Part shown: piece after piece, positions 43,385-51,847 of the stretch | Position numbering within the stretch: position 1 is the stretch's first letter | Layout: the number at the start of each line of letters is the position of its first letter | Assembly (NCBI GenBank): GCA_030066685.1 | Contig: JASJBF010000001.1 | Location: forward strand, 186,001-250,000 | Source of the DNA: Kiloniellales bacterium | Lineage (GTDB): Bacteria > Pseudomonadota > Alphaproteobacteria > Kiloniellales > JAKSBE01 | Direction of reading: 5' to 3' | Length of the DNA stretch: 64,000 nucleotides | Position numbers and translations under genes: made by a program | Notes under the pieces: generated by a model | Told to the model about the DNA's origin: nothing | The model's database searches: none | Seen by the model: only the letters and a program-made list of their open reading frames with translations

Positions 43385-44568
43385 GGCGGGCCCTCCCGTT
43401 CCCCTGCCGAGGAAACACGAGGCGCTAAGAAGATCAAGATCAAGGCCAGGCCGCAGAGGCCGGCCATGGCATAGAAGCTCTGGAGCCCGAGCCGCTCGTA
43501 GAGCGGACCGATCGCCAGCATCACGAAGCCCATGAGGACTCCGCCGCTGACGCTGGCGTAGAGGCTCTGGCCAGTGGCGGCGAGGCCGTCCGGCGCGCGC
43601 GCGGCGATGACGTGGACGGCGGCCAGGTGCGCGGCCGCGAAGGTCGCCGCGTGAAGCAGCTGGACCGCGGCCAGAATGGGCAGTTCGGTGGTCGTTGCAG
43701 TCACGCTCCAGCGCAGCAGCCCGCCGGCCGCCGCCAGCAGCACCAGGCCGCGCAGGGGGACGCGCTCCAGGATCCGGCCGCTGAGCAGGAAGAAGAGGAT
43801 CTCGGCAAGCACGCCCTCGGTCCAGAGCCAGCCGATGGTGAAGGTGCCGTGCCCGGCCGCCCGCCAGGCGACCGCCGAGAAGACGTAGTAGACGGCGTGG
43901 CTCGCCTGGACCAGGGCCGCGGCCAGCAGCATCCACAGCAGCGGCGCATCCGACAGGAGGCGCTTCAGGTCGCCCTTGCCCGGCCTTTGCCGGTCCTCGG
44001 CCGAGGCGGGGAGGGCCCGTGCCGCCAGCAGCCCGAGACCGAGGCCGGCGGCCAGCAGCCAGGGCAGGCTCTCGACCGGGAGCAGGTCGAGGCCGGCGCC
44101 GACCGTCAGGACCCCGGCGACGAAGGTGACCGAGCCCCAGAGGCGGCTGCGGCCGTAGTCGAGGCCGTGGCGACGGACCGCGGCCAGGGCCTGGCTTTCG
44201 CCAAGCGGCAGTAATCCCTGGAAGCAGGCGGCGGTCAGGATCTGAAGCGGCAGTAGCACCCAGAAGCCTTGAGCCAGGCTGAAGCCGACAAAGCCGAGGG
44301 CGCCGAGGGCCATCAGTGCGGCGATCACCAGCCGAGGCCGGCCGCTGGCGTCGGCGAGGTAGCCGGTCAGCGGATTGCTGGCGACCTTGATCCAGGCTGC
44401 GGCGGCCAGCAGCACCCCGATCTCGCTGCCGGAGAGCCCGCGCGCCTCCAGCCACAGCGGCCAATAGGGCAGCTGCGCACCGAGCACGAGAAAGACCACG
44501 CCGTAGAAGCCGGCAAAGCGCAGCGTCAGATTGCGGGGGCCCGCAGCCGGGTCGGACGACGAGGGCAA
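43381..44568 (-). CDS. MFS transporter, HcaT/phenylpropionate-permease-like
   Basis: A 395-residue protein with 12 predicted helices. The loop between helices 2 and 3 reads YLADASGRPR and the N-terminal half shows FYGVVFLVLGAQLPYWPLWLEARGL-like sequence, typical of the MFS_1-like/HcaT group (3-phenylpropionate and nucleoside-like permeases). No substrate clue comes from the neighbours. Confidence 0.85.
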   Translation of the reverse strand: MPSSSDPAAGPRNLTLRFAGFYGVVFLVLGAQLPYWPLWLEARGLSGSEIGVLLAAAAWIKVASNPLTGYLADASGRPRLVIAALMALGALGFVGFSLAQGFWVLLPLQILTAACFQGLLPLGESQALAAVRRHGLDYGRSRLWGSVTFVAGVLTVGAGLDLLPVESLPWLLAAGLGLGLLAARALPASAEDRQRPGKGDLKRLLSDAPLLWMLLAAALVQASHAVYYVFSAVAWRAAGHGTFTIGWLWTEGVLAEILFFLLSGRILERVPLRGLVLLAAAGGLLRWSVTATTTELPILAAVQLLHAATFAAAHLAAVHVIAARAPDGLAATGQSLYASVSGGVLMGFVMLAIGPLYERLGLQSFYAMAGLCGLALILIFLAPRVSSAGEREGPP

Positions 44569-44572
44569 GCCT

Positions 44573-44815
44573 CTAGCTGAAGGCCTTGTAGCCGACCAGG
44601 GTGAAGGTGTCCTTGATGCCCGGCAGGGTCTGGATGCGGTCGGTGACGAAGTGGCCGAGGTCGTCGTCGTCGGCCAGATAGCATTTCACCAGCAGGTCGT
44701 ATTGGCCCGATATCGAGTGCACCTCCGAGACCTGCTCGAGGTTCTGAACCAGGCCGTCGGCGACGTCGTAGGCCTTGCCCAACTCGCACTTGACCATGAT
44801 GAAGACAGTCTGCAT
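44573..44815 (-). CDS. stand-alone Lrp/AsnC ligand-binding (RAM) domain protein
   Basis: An 80-residue protein that consists only of the alpha/beta ligand-binding domain of Lrp/AsnC regulators. It has VFIMVKCELGKAYDVADGL, VHSISGQYDLLVKCYL and LPGIKDTFTLVGYKAF. The helix-turn-helix half is absent. Such stand-alone domains bind amino acids and may mix with full regulators. The ATG at 44815 has AGGAG 5-6 nt upstream; the longer frame upstream is shadow of the next gene. Confidence 0.88.
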   Translation of the reverse strand: MQTVFIMVKCELGKAYDVADGLVQNLEQVSEVHSISGQYDLLVKCYLADDDDLGHFVTDRIQTLPGIKDTFTLVGYKAFS

Positions 44816-44886
44816 GCCGACTCCTCCCACCGCGCTTCCGGGATCATAGCCGATCGGACGCCTGCGCCAACGGGCAAGCGCGGTCT

Positions 44887-45252
44887 TCAGGTCTCCGGAC
44901 GCGACTCGCCGTCGGTCAACAGACCCTCTGCCTCGAGTTCTTCGAGCGTCGTCTCCAGGTCGTCCAGAGAGGCCTCCGCCTGTGCGAGCTTTCGGGAGAT
45001 CAGCCATTGCCCGCCCAGCAGCAAGGCCAGGGAAAACAGTGCGAGACCGGCGCCGGCCCACCACAGCCAAGCGAAGTCCGGATAGAAGTAGGTGACCAGA
45101 AAGATCCCGAAGAAGCCGATCGTCCAGCGTAGGGCCCAACCCAGGAGACGTTCGCGCAGGAAGGCCTCCCAGCCGTGCCCGATATCGGCCCGGTACTTCC
45201 GGAAGGCGGCGAGCGTCGCCCAAACCGGATCGTCTCTGCGTCCGTCCGTCAT
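44887..45252 (-). CDS. hypothetical membrane protein with C-terminal coiled coil
   Basis: A 121-residue protein. A polar N-terminus is followed by two helices (about residues 42-60 and 62-83), then an acidic helical segment (LAQAEASLDDLETTLEELEAEGLL) likely to form a coiled coil. No family is recognised. It stands between the AsnC-domain gene and the helicase, all on the minus strand. Confidence 0.65.
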   Translation of the reverse strand: MTDGRRDDPVWATLAAFRKYRADIGHGWEAFLRERLLGWALRWTIGFFGIFLVTYFYPDFAWLWWAGAGLALFSLALLLGGQWLISRKLAQAEASLDDLETTLEELEAEGLLTDGESRPET

Positions 45253-45304
45253 GGCGTCCTGGCTCTACGGATGTCCGTCAGGGCTCGCCCGCGGCGGCCG
45301 GGCC

Positions 45305-46723
45305 TCAGCCGCCGGCAGCGAGCTTGACCGGCCGGAGCAGGAAGGCGGGCGTGTCCTTGCCAAAGGGCTTGGAGGTGCTTTCGCTCTCGGACGCCTGGGA
45401 AAGCGCGGCCTTCGCGCTCCGCGCCTCGGGCGCAGGGGCCTCCGCAACGACGGCCTCGGGCGCCGGGGCGTCGGCGGTCTTGCGGCCGCGCGCGCCGCCC
45501 GTCTTAGTGCTGCGCCGCCGGCTCCTGGTCTTCTCCGCGGTCGCGCCGCCGCGCGCTCCGGTCTCCGGTTCCGCCCTCGTGCTTGCCGCTTCCATACCGT
45601 CCAGCTCGATTTCGGGGATCGGCTTGCCGATCAGCCGCTTGATCGCAGCGAGCGACCTGTTCTCCTCCGGCGTCACCAGGGTCAAGGCCTTGCCGCTGCG
45701 GCCGGCACGACCGGTCCGTCCGATCCGATGCACATAGTCTTCCGCGTGTGTTGGCACATCGAAGTTAACGACGTGTGAAACCTCCGGGATATCGAGCCCG
45801 CGGGCGGCGACGTCGGAGCAGACCAGGAGCTTCACCTCGCCCTTCTTGAAGCCCTCGAGGGTCTCCATGCGCTTCGACTGGATCATGTCGCCGTGCAGAC
45901 AGTCGACGGAAAAGCCGTGGCGCTTCAGCGAACGGTGGACTACGTCGACGTCGCGCTTGCGGTTGCAGAAGATCAGCGCGCTGCGGATCTCGTCCTGGCT
46001 CAGCAGCGTGCGCAAGGCCTTGCGCTTGTCCCTGGGCCCGACCCGAACCATCGACTGGCTGACGGTTTCTGCGGTGGAGGCGGGCGGGCTGACCGAGATC
46101 TCCTTGGGGTTCATCAAGAAGGCGTCGGCCAGCTTGCGGATTTCCGGCGGCATGGTCGCCGAGAAGAACAGGGTCTGGCGGATCTTCGGCAGCAGTCCGA
46201 CGATGCGCTCGACGTCGGGAATGAAGCCCATGTCAAGCATGCGGTCGGCTTCGTCAATGACGAGGACCTTCACGTCGGCGAGCAGGATCTTGCCGCGCTC
46301 GAAGAGATCGATCAGGCGCCCCGGGGTCGCGATCAGCACGTCGACCCCGCGGTCCAGGGCCTTCTCTTGATCGACGAAGGAGGAGCCGCCGATCAGCAAT
46401 GCCATCGAGAGGCGGTTGAACTTGCCGTAGCGCTCGAAGTTCTCCGAGACCTGGGCGGCCAGCTCGCGGGTCGGCTCCAGGATCAGCGAGCGCGGCATGC
46501 GCGCCCGGGCCCGGCCGCTGGCCAGGATGTCGATCATCGGCAGGGTGAAGGAGGCGGTCTTGCCGGTCCCGGTTTGGGCACAACCCAGGATGTCGCGGCC
46601 CATGAGGACATAGGGGATCGCCTTTTCCTGAATCGGCGTGGGAGTCTGATAGCCGGACTCGTCTACGGCCCTGAGCACTTCCGGGCTGAGCCCGAGATCG
46701 GAGAAATCCATCAACTCATTCAA
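45305..46723 (-). CDS. rhlE: DEAD-box RNA helicase, RhlE-type
   Basis: A 472-residue helicase. Q motif YQTPTPIQEKAIP, motif I AQTGTGKTA, motif II DEAD in VLVIDEADRMLDMGF, motif III SAT, and motif VI HRIGRTGRAGRSG are all present. The last 100 residues are low-complexity and basic (RRRSTKTGGARGRKT), probably for RNA binding. It unwinds RNA in ribosome assembly or decay. Divergent from the isochorismatase-like gene. Confidence 0.94.
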   Translation of the reverse strand: MNELMDFSDLGLSPEVLRAVDESGYQTPTPIQEKAIPYVLMGRDILGCAQTGTGKTASFTLPMIDILASGRARARMPRSLILEPTRELAAQVSENFERYGKFNRLSMALLIGGSSFVDQEKALDRGVDVLIATPGRLIDLFERGKILLADVKVLVIDEADRMLDMGFIPDVERIVGLLPKIRQTLFFSATMPPEIRKLADAFLMNPKEISVSPPASTAETVSQSMVRVGPRDKRKALRTLLSQDEIRSALIFCNRKRDVDVVHRSLKRHGFSVDCLHGDMIQSKRMETLEGFKKGEVKLLVCSDVAARGLDIPEVSHVVNFDVPTHAEDYVHRIGRTGRAGRSGKALTLVTPEENRSLAAIKRLIGKPIPEIELDGMEAASTRAEPETGARGGATAEKTRSRRRSTKTGGARGRKTADAPAPEAVVAEAPAPEARSAKAALSQASESESTSKPFGKDTPAFLLRPVKLAAGG

Positions 46724-46920
46724 TTCGGTTCGGAGAAAGGGCCTCTAGGCAGAACGGCCGGCAGGCCATGTACCGAGGCGATTCGCGGCGCATCTTAGGG
46801 TCGATGTCGGCAAAGTCAATCTCTGTGGCCGGTCTGGAAACGGGCGTTTACTGGTCCTGTCACCACGCTTGCGTTACTTTGCTGACACCTTCTACAGCGC
46901 GACTGGTTAAGCCTTTGATA

Positions 46921-47475
46921 GTGAGCGACTCCCGGCTTCTCAAGGCCGAGGCCTCGGTTCTTCTCGTGGTCGACGTGCAGGCGCGTCTGGCGCCGGCGAT
47001 CCCCAACCGCTCGGCCATCCTGCGCAACGTCGAGGTGCTCGCGCGGGCGTCGAGCCGCTTGGGCGTGCCGGTCCTGGCCTCGGAGCACAATCCGCGCGGC
47101 CTGGGCGCCACGGTGGCGGAGCTCGATCCGGTGATCCCCCTGGAGGCGCGCTTCGAGAAGATCACCTTCTCCTGCCTGGGCGCGGCGGAGATCCGCGACC
47201 GCCTGTCGACGCTGGGCCGGCCGCAGGTCGTGGTCGCCGGCTGCGAGGCCCATGTCTGCGTCATGCAGTCGGCGATCAGCCTGGCCGAGGCGGGCTATCG
47301 CACCTACATCGTCGCCGACGCCACGGGTTCGCGCGATCCGGCAAATGCCGAGGCGGCCTTGGCGCGCATGACCCGGGCCGGCGTCGAAGCCGTGACCACG
47401 GAAATGGCCGTCTTCGAATGGCTCGAACGGGCCGACCGTCCGGAGTTCAAGGACCTCCTGCAGCTCGTCAAATAG
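46921..47475 (+). CDS. isochorismatase-family hydrolase
   Basis: A 184-residue cysteine hydrolase with the catalytic triad: Asp in LLVVDVQARL, Lys in FEKITFS and Cys in VVVAGCEAHVCVMQS. The relatives include YcaC and other amide hydrolases of unknown substrate. The start is GTG at 46921; an in-frame ATG at 46804 would add a poorly conserved leader. It precedes an alpha/beta hydrolase by 12 nt. Confidence 0.85.
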   Translation: MSDSRLLKAEASVLLVVDVQARLAPAIPNRSAILRNVEVLARASSRLGVPVLASEHNPRGLGATVAELDPVIPLEARFEKITFSCLGAAEIRDRLSTLGRPQVVVAGCEAHVCVMQSAISLAEAGYRTYIVADATGSRDPANAEAALARMTRAGVEAVTTEMAVFEWLERADRPEFKDLLQLVK

Positions 47476-47487
47476 GAGAAACAGCCG

Positions 47488-48189
47488 ATGTCGGAGCGGG
47501 TTCCGCTCGCCCTGCTGCCCGGGCTGCTCTGCGACGCCCGACTCTGGGCGCCCCAGGTCGCCGCGCTGGCCGACCTGGCCGAGCCTTGGGTCGCCGACTT
47601 CACGACCCAGAGCAGCGTCAGCGAAATGGCCGAGAGCGTCCTCGCCGCCATGCCGCCGCGATTCGCCCTGGCCGGGCTTTCCATGGGCGGCTACGTCGCC
47701 TTCGAGATCCTGCGCCGGGCGCCGGAGCGGGTTCTGCGCCTGGCCCTGCTGGACACCAGGTCCGACCCGGATACCGAAGAGCAGACGGCGCGTCGGCGCG
47801 GCCTGATCGAGCTGGCGGAGAAGGGCGAGTTCAAGGGAGTCACGCCCCGGCTCCTGCCCCTGCTGATCCACCGGGCCCGGCTCGAGGACCGGGACTTGGT
47901 CGGGCTGGTGACGGCGATGGCCGAGGCGGTCGGCAAGGCCGCCTTCCTGCGCCAGCAGCAGGCGATCATGACCCGCCCCGACAGCCGTCCGACTCTGGTC
48001 AAGGTCTCCTGCCCGACCCTGGTGCTCTGCGGCCGCGAGGACGCCCTGACTCCGGTCGACAAACACACCGCCATGGCCGCCGGAATGCGCGATGCCCGCC
48101 TCGTGGTGATCGAGCACTGCGGCCATCTTTCAACCCTCGAACGGCCCGAGGCCGTGAACCAGGCCCTGCGAGCCTGGCTCGCGGATTAA
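47488..48189 (+). CDS. alpha/beta hydrolase
   Basis: A 233-residue hydrolase with nucleophile elbow LAGLSMGGYVAF, Asp in CGREDALTPV and His in IEHCGHLSTLERP. The size and the loss of a large cap domain are common in esterase or carboxylesterase-like members. An AGGAG ribosome binding site stands upstream. It is probably cotranscribed with the isochorismatase-like gene; the substrate is unknown. Confidence 0.85.
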   Translation: MSERVPLALLPGLLCDARLWAPQVAALADLAEPWVADFTTQSSVSEMAESVLAAMPPRFALAGLSMGGYVAFEILRRAPERVLRLALLDTRSDPDTEEQTARRRGLIELAEKGEFKGVTPRLLPLLIHRARLEDRDLVGLVTAMAEAVGKAAFLRQQQAIMTRPDSRPTLVKVSCPTLVLCGREDALTPVDKHTAMAAGMRDARLVVIEHCGHLSTLERPEAVNQALRAWLAD

Positions 48190-48253
48190 CCCGGTTTTAT
48201 CCCCCCAGGGGCACCATGATCGGCCGCAGAGGGCTGGCCGGGGGAGGGCGCCG

Positions 48254-48868
48254 ATGGGGAACTTCTACGTCAACGTCACGCTCAAGGGACCGGGCCGGGA
48301 TCGGATCGCCGCCTGGCTGGCCGAGGCGGGCTTCGATGCCTACCTGTCGCAGACCGTAGGCGGCCTGACCACGGTCTGCGAGGCAGGCTGCGACTCCCAG
48401 GACGACGACCACATACGCGCCTTTGCCGCCAAGCTTTCCGAGCAGCTTGGCTGTCCGGCGCTGGCCGTGCTGAACCACGACGACGACCTGCTCTGGTACG
48501 GCCTCTATGCTGCCGGGGTCCTGGACCACGAGTACAATTCCGCTCCCGATTTCTTCGAGGGCGAGTGCCTCGGCCTGGACGACGACCTCGACCTGGACGA
48601 CGACGGCGTCTCGATACCCGAAGGCGGGGATGCCCAGGCGCTCTGCGCGGCCTTCGGCCCGGCCGCAGACCCGGCCGAGGTCGAGGCCATCCTGCGCGCC
48701 CTCGACGACGAGACCGGCTATGTCTTCGCCTTCGAGCGCCACGAGGCTCTGGCCAAGGCCCTTGGCCTGCCGGACTTCACGGTGTGCTGCGGCTACCGCG
48801 ACCTGGAGCGGGGCTGCTTTCCGCGCGGCTACGGCGAAGCCGACTTCCTCAGGTGCGCGGCGGGCTAG
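48254..48868 (+). CDS. conserved hypothetical acidic protein
   Basis: A 204-residue soluble, strongly acidic protein. It starts MGNFYVNVTLKGP and has an aspartate-rich middle (GLDDDLDLDDDGVSIPEGGD). There are about seven Cys residues, no signal peptide and no membrane segment. GGAGGG stands 6 nt before the ATG, so the start is firm. No function is recognised. It converges with parE. Confidence 0.75.
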   Translation: MGNFYVNVTLKGPGRDRIAAWLAEAGFDAYLSQTVGGLTTVCEAGCDSQDDDHIRAFAAKLSEQLGCPALAVLNHDDDLLWYGLYAAGVLDHEYNSAPDFFEGECLGLDDDLDLDDDGVSIPEGGDAQALCAAFGPAADPAEVEAILRALDDETGYVFAFERHEALAKALGLPDFTVCCGYRDLERGCFPRGYGEADFLRCAAG

Positions 48869-48880
48869 CGGCATCCAAGG

Positions 48881-50869
48881 CTAGACGTCGATCTCCTCGA
48901 CGAAGCGGGCGTGCTCCTGGATGAAGGCGAAGCGCAGCTCCGGCTTTCGGCCCATCAGCCGCTCGACTAGGTCCGCGGTCTCCTTGATCCCGGCCTTGGG
49001 ATCGACCGCTTCGGGATCGACCACGGTGACCCGCAGCAGGGTCCGGGCGTCCGGGCTCATGGTGGTCTGCTTGAGCTGGCTCGGCGGCATCTCGCCCAGG
49101 CCCTTGAAGCGGCTGATGTCGACCTTGGCGTTGGGCTTGAAGTCGCTGCGCAGCAGCTCCTCCTTGTGGGCGTCGTCGCGGGCGTAGACACTCTTGCCGC
49201 CCTGAGCCAGGCGGTAGAGCGGCGGCTGCGCCAGGAAGACCCGACCGGCCTCGATCAGGCCTGGCATCTCCCGGAAGAAGAAAGTCAGCAGCAGCGAGGC
49301 GATGTGGGCGCCGTCGACGTCGGCGTCGGTCATGATGATGACCCGTTCGTAGCGCAGACGGTCGACGTCGAAGCCGGCGCCGGAGCCGCAGCCCAGGGCC
49401 TGGATGAGGTCGCTGAGCTCCTGGTTGGCCTTCATCTTGTCGGCGGTCGCGCTTGCGACGTTGAGGATCTTGCCGCGCAGCGGCAGCACCGCCTGGGTGT
49501 CCCGGTTGCGCGCCTGCTTGGCCGAGCCGCCGGCGGAATCGCCCTCGACCAGGAAGATCTCGGTGCCTTCCGAGCGGCTGCGCGCGCAGTCGGCGAGCTT
49601 GCCCGGCAGTCGTAGCTTGCGGGTCGCCGACTTGCGGTTCAGCTCCCGCTCCTGGCGCTTGCGCAGGCGGTCCTCGGCGCGGGCCACGACCCGCTCCAGC
49701 AGGGTGCGGGCGCGTTCCGGATGGCCGGACAGCCAGTGGTCAAAGTGGTCCTTGACCACGGCCTCGACCAGGCGCGCTGCCTCCGGCGAGGCCAGGCGCT
49801 CCTTGGTCTGGCCCTGGAACTGCGGGTTCTTGATGAAGATCGACAGCAGGGCCGCGGCGCCGCCGAGGACGTCCTCGGCCGTGATCTTGCCGGCCCGGCG
49901 GTTGCCGACCAGGTCGCCGTAGGCCTTGAGGCTGCGCAGCATGCCGCTGCGCAGGCCGGACTCGTGGCTGCCGCCCTGGGTGGTCGGCACGGTGTTGCAG
50001 TAGGAGTGGACGAAGCCTTCCTCGCTGGCCGGCCAGGAGATCGCCCATTCGACCCGTCCGGCCCCGTCCGGCAGCTTGGTCTCGCCGACGAAGGGGTCAG
50101 GGGTCAGGGTCCGGCCGTCCTGCAGGGCGGCATCGAGAAAGTCCCGCAAGCCGTTGGGAAAGTGGAGATCTTCGCTGTCCGGGACCTTGTCCTTGCCGCG
50201 CAGCAGCGCCGGGTCGCAGCGCCAGCGGATCTCGACGCCCTTGAAGAGGTAGGCCTTGGAGCGAGCCATGCGGTAGAGCGTCGGCGGGTGCAGCCGGGCG
50301 CCCTCGCCGAAGATCCCGGTATCCGGCCAGAAGGTGACGCTGGTGCCGCGGCGGTTCGGCGCCTGGCCGACGGTCTTCAGCTTGGTCTTGGGCTTGCCGC
50401 GCTGGTACTCCTGGCGCCAGAGCTTGCGGTCGCGGGCGACCTCGACCAGCAGCCGCTCCGACAGCGCATTCACCACCGAGACGCCGACTCCGTGCAGGCC
50501 GCCCGAGGTCTGGTAGGCCTTCTGAGAGAACTTGGCCCCGGAGTGCAGGGTGGTGAGGATAACCTCGAGGGCCGACTTGCCCTTGAACTTCCTGTGCGGA
50601 TCGACAGGGATGCCGCGACCGTTGTCGCGCACCGTGGTGCTGCCGTCGCCGGAGAGCTCGACCTCGATCCGGGTCGCGTGGCCGGCGACCGCCTCGTCCA
50701 TGGCGTTGTCCAGTAGCTCGGCCACGAGGTGATGCAGCGCGCGCTCGTCGGTGCCGCCGATGTACATGCCCGGGCGCCGTCGGACCGGCTCCAGGCCTTC
50801 CAGCACTTCGATGTCCTTCGCCGAGTAGTCGCTTGCCTTGGCGGGCGTGTTCTGGAAGAGATCGGCCAT
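48881..50869 (-). CDS. parE: DNA topoisomerase IV subunit B
   Basis: A 662-residue type IIA topoisomerase subunit. The GHKL ATPase shows ELLDNAMDEAVAGHATRI, DNGRGIPVD and QTSGGLHGVGVSVVNALSE. TOPRIM contains LVEGDSAGGSAKQARNRD and MTDADVDGAHI. The GyrB-specific insertion is missing and the QTK loop region reads QLKQTTMS, so ParE is favoured over GyrB. ParE with ParC decatenates daughter chromosomes. parC is not in the window. Confidence 0.95.
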   Translation of the reverse strand: MADLFQNTPAKASDYSAKDIEVLEGLEPVRRRPGMYIGGTDERALHHLVAELLDNAMDEAVAGHATRIEVELSGDGSTTVRDNGRGIPVDPHRKFKGKSALEVILTTLHSGAKFSQKAYQTSGGLHGVGVSVVNALSERLLVEVARDRKLWRQEYQRGKPKTKLKTVGQAPNRRGTSVTFWPDTGIFGEGARLHPPTLYRMARSKAYLFKGVEIRWRCDPALLRGKDKVPDSEDLHFPNGLRDFLDAALQDGRTLTPDPFVGETKLPDGAGRVEWAISWPASEEGFVHSYCNTVPTTQGGSHESGLRSGMLRSLKAYGDLVGNRRAGKITAEDVLGGAAALLSIFIKNPQFQGQTKERLASPEAARLVEAVVKDHFDHWLSGHPERARTLLERVVARAEDRLRKRQERELNRKSATRKLRLPGKLADCARSRSEGTEIFLVEGDSAGGSAKQARNRDTQAVLPLRGKILNVASATADKMKANQELSDLIQALGCGSGAGFDVDRLRYERVIIMTDADVDGAHIASLLLTFFFREMPGLIEAGRVFLAQPPLYRLAQGGKSVYARDDAHKEELLRSDFKPNAKVDISRFKGLGEMPPSQLKQTTMSPDARTLLRVTVVDPEAVDPKAGIKETADLVERLMGRKPELRFAFIQEHARFVEEIDV

Positions 50870-50964
50870 GTCCTGCGGGGTCTCCGGTGGCGGTGGCGGC
50901 GAATCGCTCTGGAGGCGCGGTAACTGGATGATTATGTAGTGGCCAGTGTCAAGGCCGACCAGCC

Positions 50965-51402
50965 ATGAACGTCACCTCAGAGGAGCCGCGCAGCGTGGCC
51001 GAAGACAGCGAGACCCGGGATCAGCCCCGCGGGGAAATGCAGACCCGGACCCTGGCCATGCCGGCCGACGCCAATCCCAGCGGCGACATCTTCGGCGGCT
51101 GGGTCCTGGCGCAGATGGACATCGCCGGCGGCATCGCGGCGGCGCAGATCGCGAAGGGCAGGGTGGCGACCGTCGCGGTCACCGCCATGACCTTCCATCT
51201 TCCGGTCTTCGTCGGCGACGTGCTCTGCGTCTACGCCTCGGAGCCGCGCATCGGCCGGACCTCGATCACCCTGAACCTCGAAGCCTGGGCGCTGCGGCGG
51301 CAGAGCGGCCAGCGGGTCAAGGTCACCCAGGGGGAGTTCGTCTTCGTCGCCCTCGACGAAGACGGCAGGCCCCGAGCGGTGAAGAAGGAGCACAGCCCAT
51401 GA
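50965..51402 (+). CDS. acyl-CoA thioesterase, YciA-type hotdog protein
   Basis: A 145-residue protein with the YciA hotdog pattern: LAMPADANPSGDIFGGWVLA for the active-site Asn-Asp region and MDIAGGIAAAQIAKGRVATV. The family hydrolyses medium- and long-chain acyl-CoA. The start is ATG 50965 and the stop overlaps the next gene as ATGA. Divergent from parE. Confidence 0.88.
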   Translation: MNVTSEEPRSVAEDSETRDQPRGEMQTRTLAMPADANPSGDIFGGWVLAQMDIAGGIAAAQIAKGRVATVAVTAMTFHLPVFVGDVLCVYASEPRIGRTSITLNLEAWALRRQSGQRVKVTQGEFVFVALDEDGRPRAVKKEHSP

Positions 51403-51761
51403 AACGCCTGATCCCGATCCTCGCCGCCCTCGGCCTCGCCGCCGCCGCCCAGGCCGGAGAGACCGACGTCGTCGGCGCCCGCGCCATCAAGGAGGGTGGC
51501 AACCTCTGGCGCTTCGACGTCACCCTCAAGCACGCCGACGAGGGCTGGGACCACTACGCCGACAAGTGGGACGTCCTGACCCCGGACGGCAAGCTGCTCG
51601 GCACCCGCGTGCTCTACCACCCCCACGTCGAGGAGCAGCCCTTTACCCGATCGCTCGGCGGGGTCGCGGTGCCCGAGGGCGTGACCGAGGTCGTCATCCG
51701 CGGCCACGACAAGGTCCACGGCAGCGGCGGCAAGGAGATGACGGTCGAGCTGCCGCGCTGA
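51399..51761 (+). CDS. secreted hypothetical protein
   Basis: A 120-residue protein with a Sec signal peptide (MKRLIPILAALGLAAAAQAG) and a compact beta-rich mature part of about 100 residues (NLWRFDVTLKHADEGWDHYA, VLYHPHVEEQPFTRSL). No family is named with confidence. It is translated from the thioesterase message by ATGA overlap, so it may have a periplasmic role unrelated to the enzyme. Confidence 0.8.
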   Translation: MKRLIPILAALGLAAAAQAGETDVVGARAIKEGGNLWRFDVTLKHADEGWDHYADKWDVLTPDGKLLGTRVLYHPHVEEQPFTRSLGGVAVPEGVTEVVIRGHDKVHGSGGKEMTVELPR

Positions 51762-51798
51762 GGCGCGCCGCGCAAGGGTCTTGCATCACAAAGAGAAC

Positions 51799-51820
51799 GG
51801 GCCGCCCGAAGGGGCGGCCC
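51799..51820 (-). terminator. hairpin at the 3' end of glnA
   Basis: A perfect 9-bp stem (GGGCCGCCC, 51799-51807 and 51812-51820) with a GAAG tetraloop. On the minus strand it is followed by GTTCTCTTTG, moderately U-rich, and it stands 27 nt after the glnA stop. It can serve both converging genes but suits glnA better. Confidence 0.65.
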
Positions 51821-51847
51821 GCAAGCTCCGTGTTCGGCGATTTGCGA

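Noticed and set aside
48881-50869. gyrB instead of parE
   Set aside because: The protein is 662 residues and lacks the extra GyrB insertion; the QLKQTTM segment and length fit ParE.
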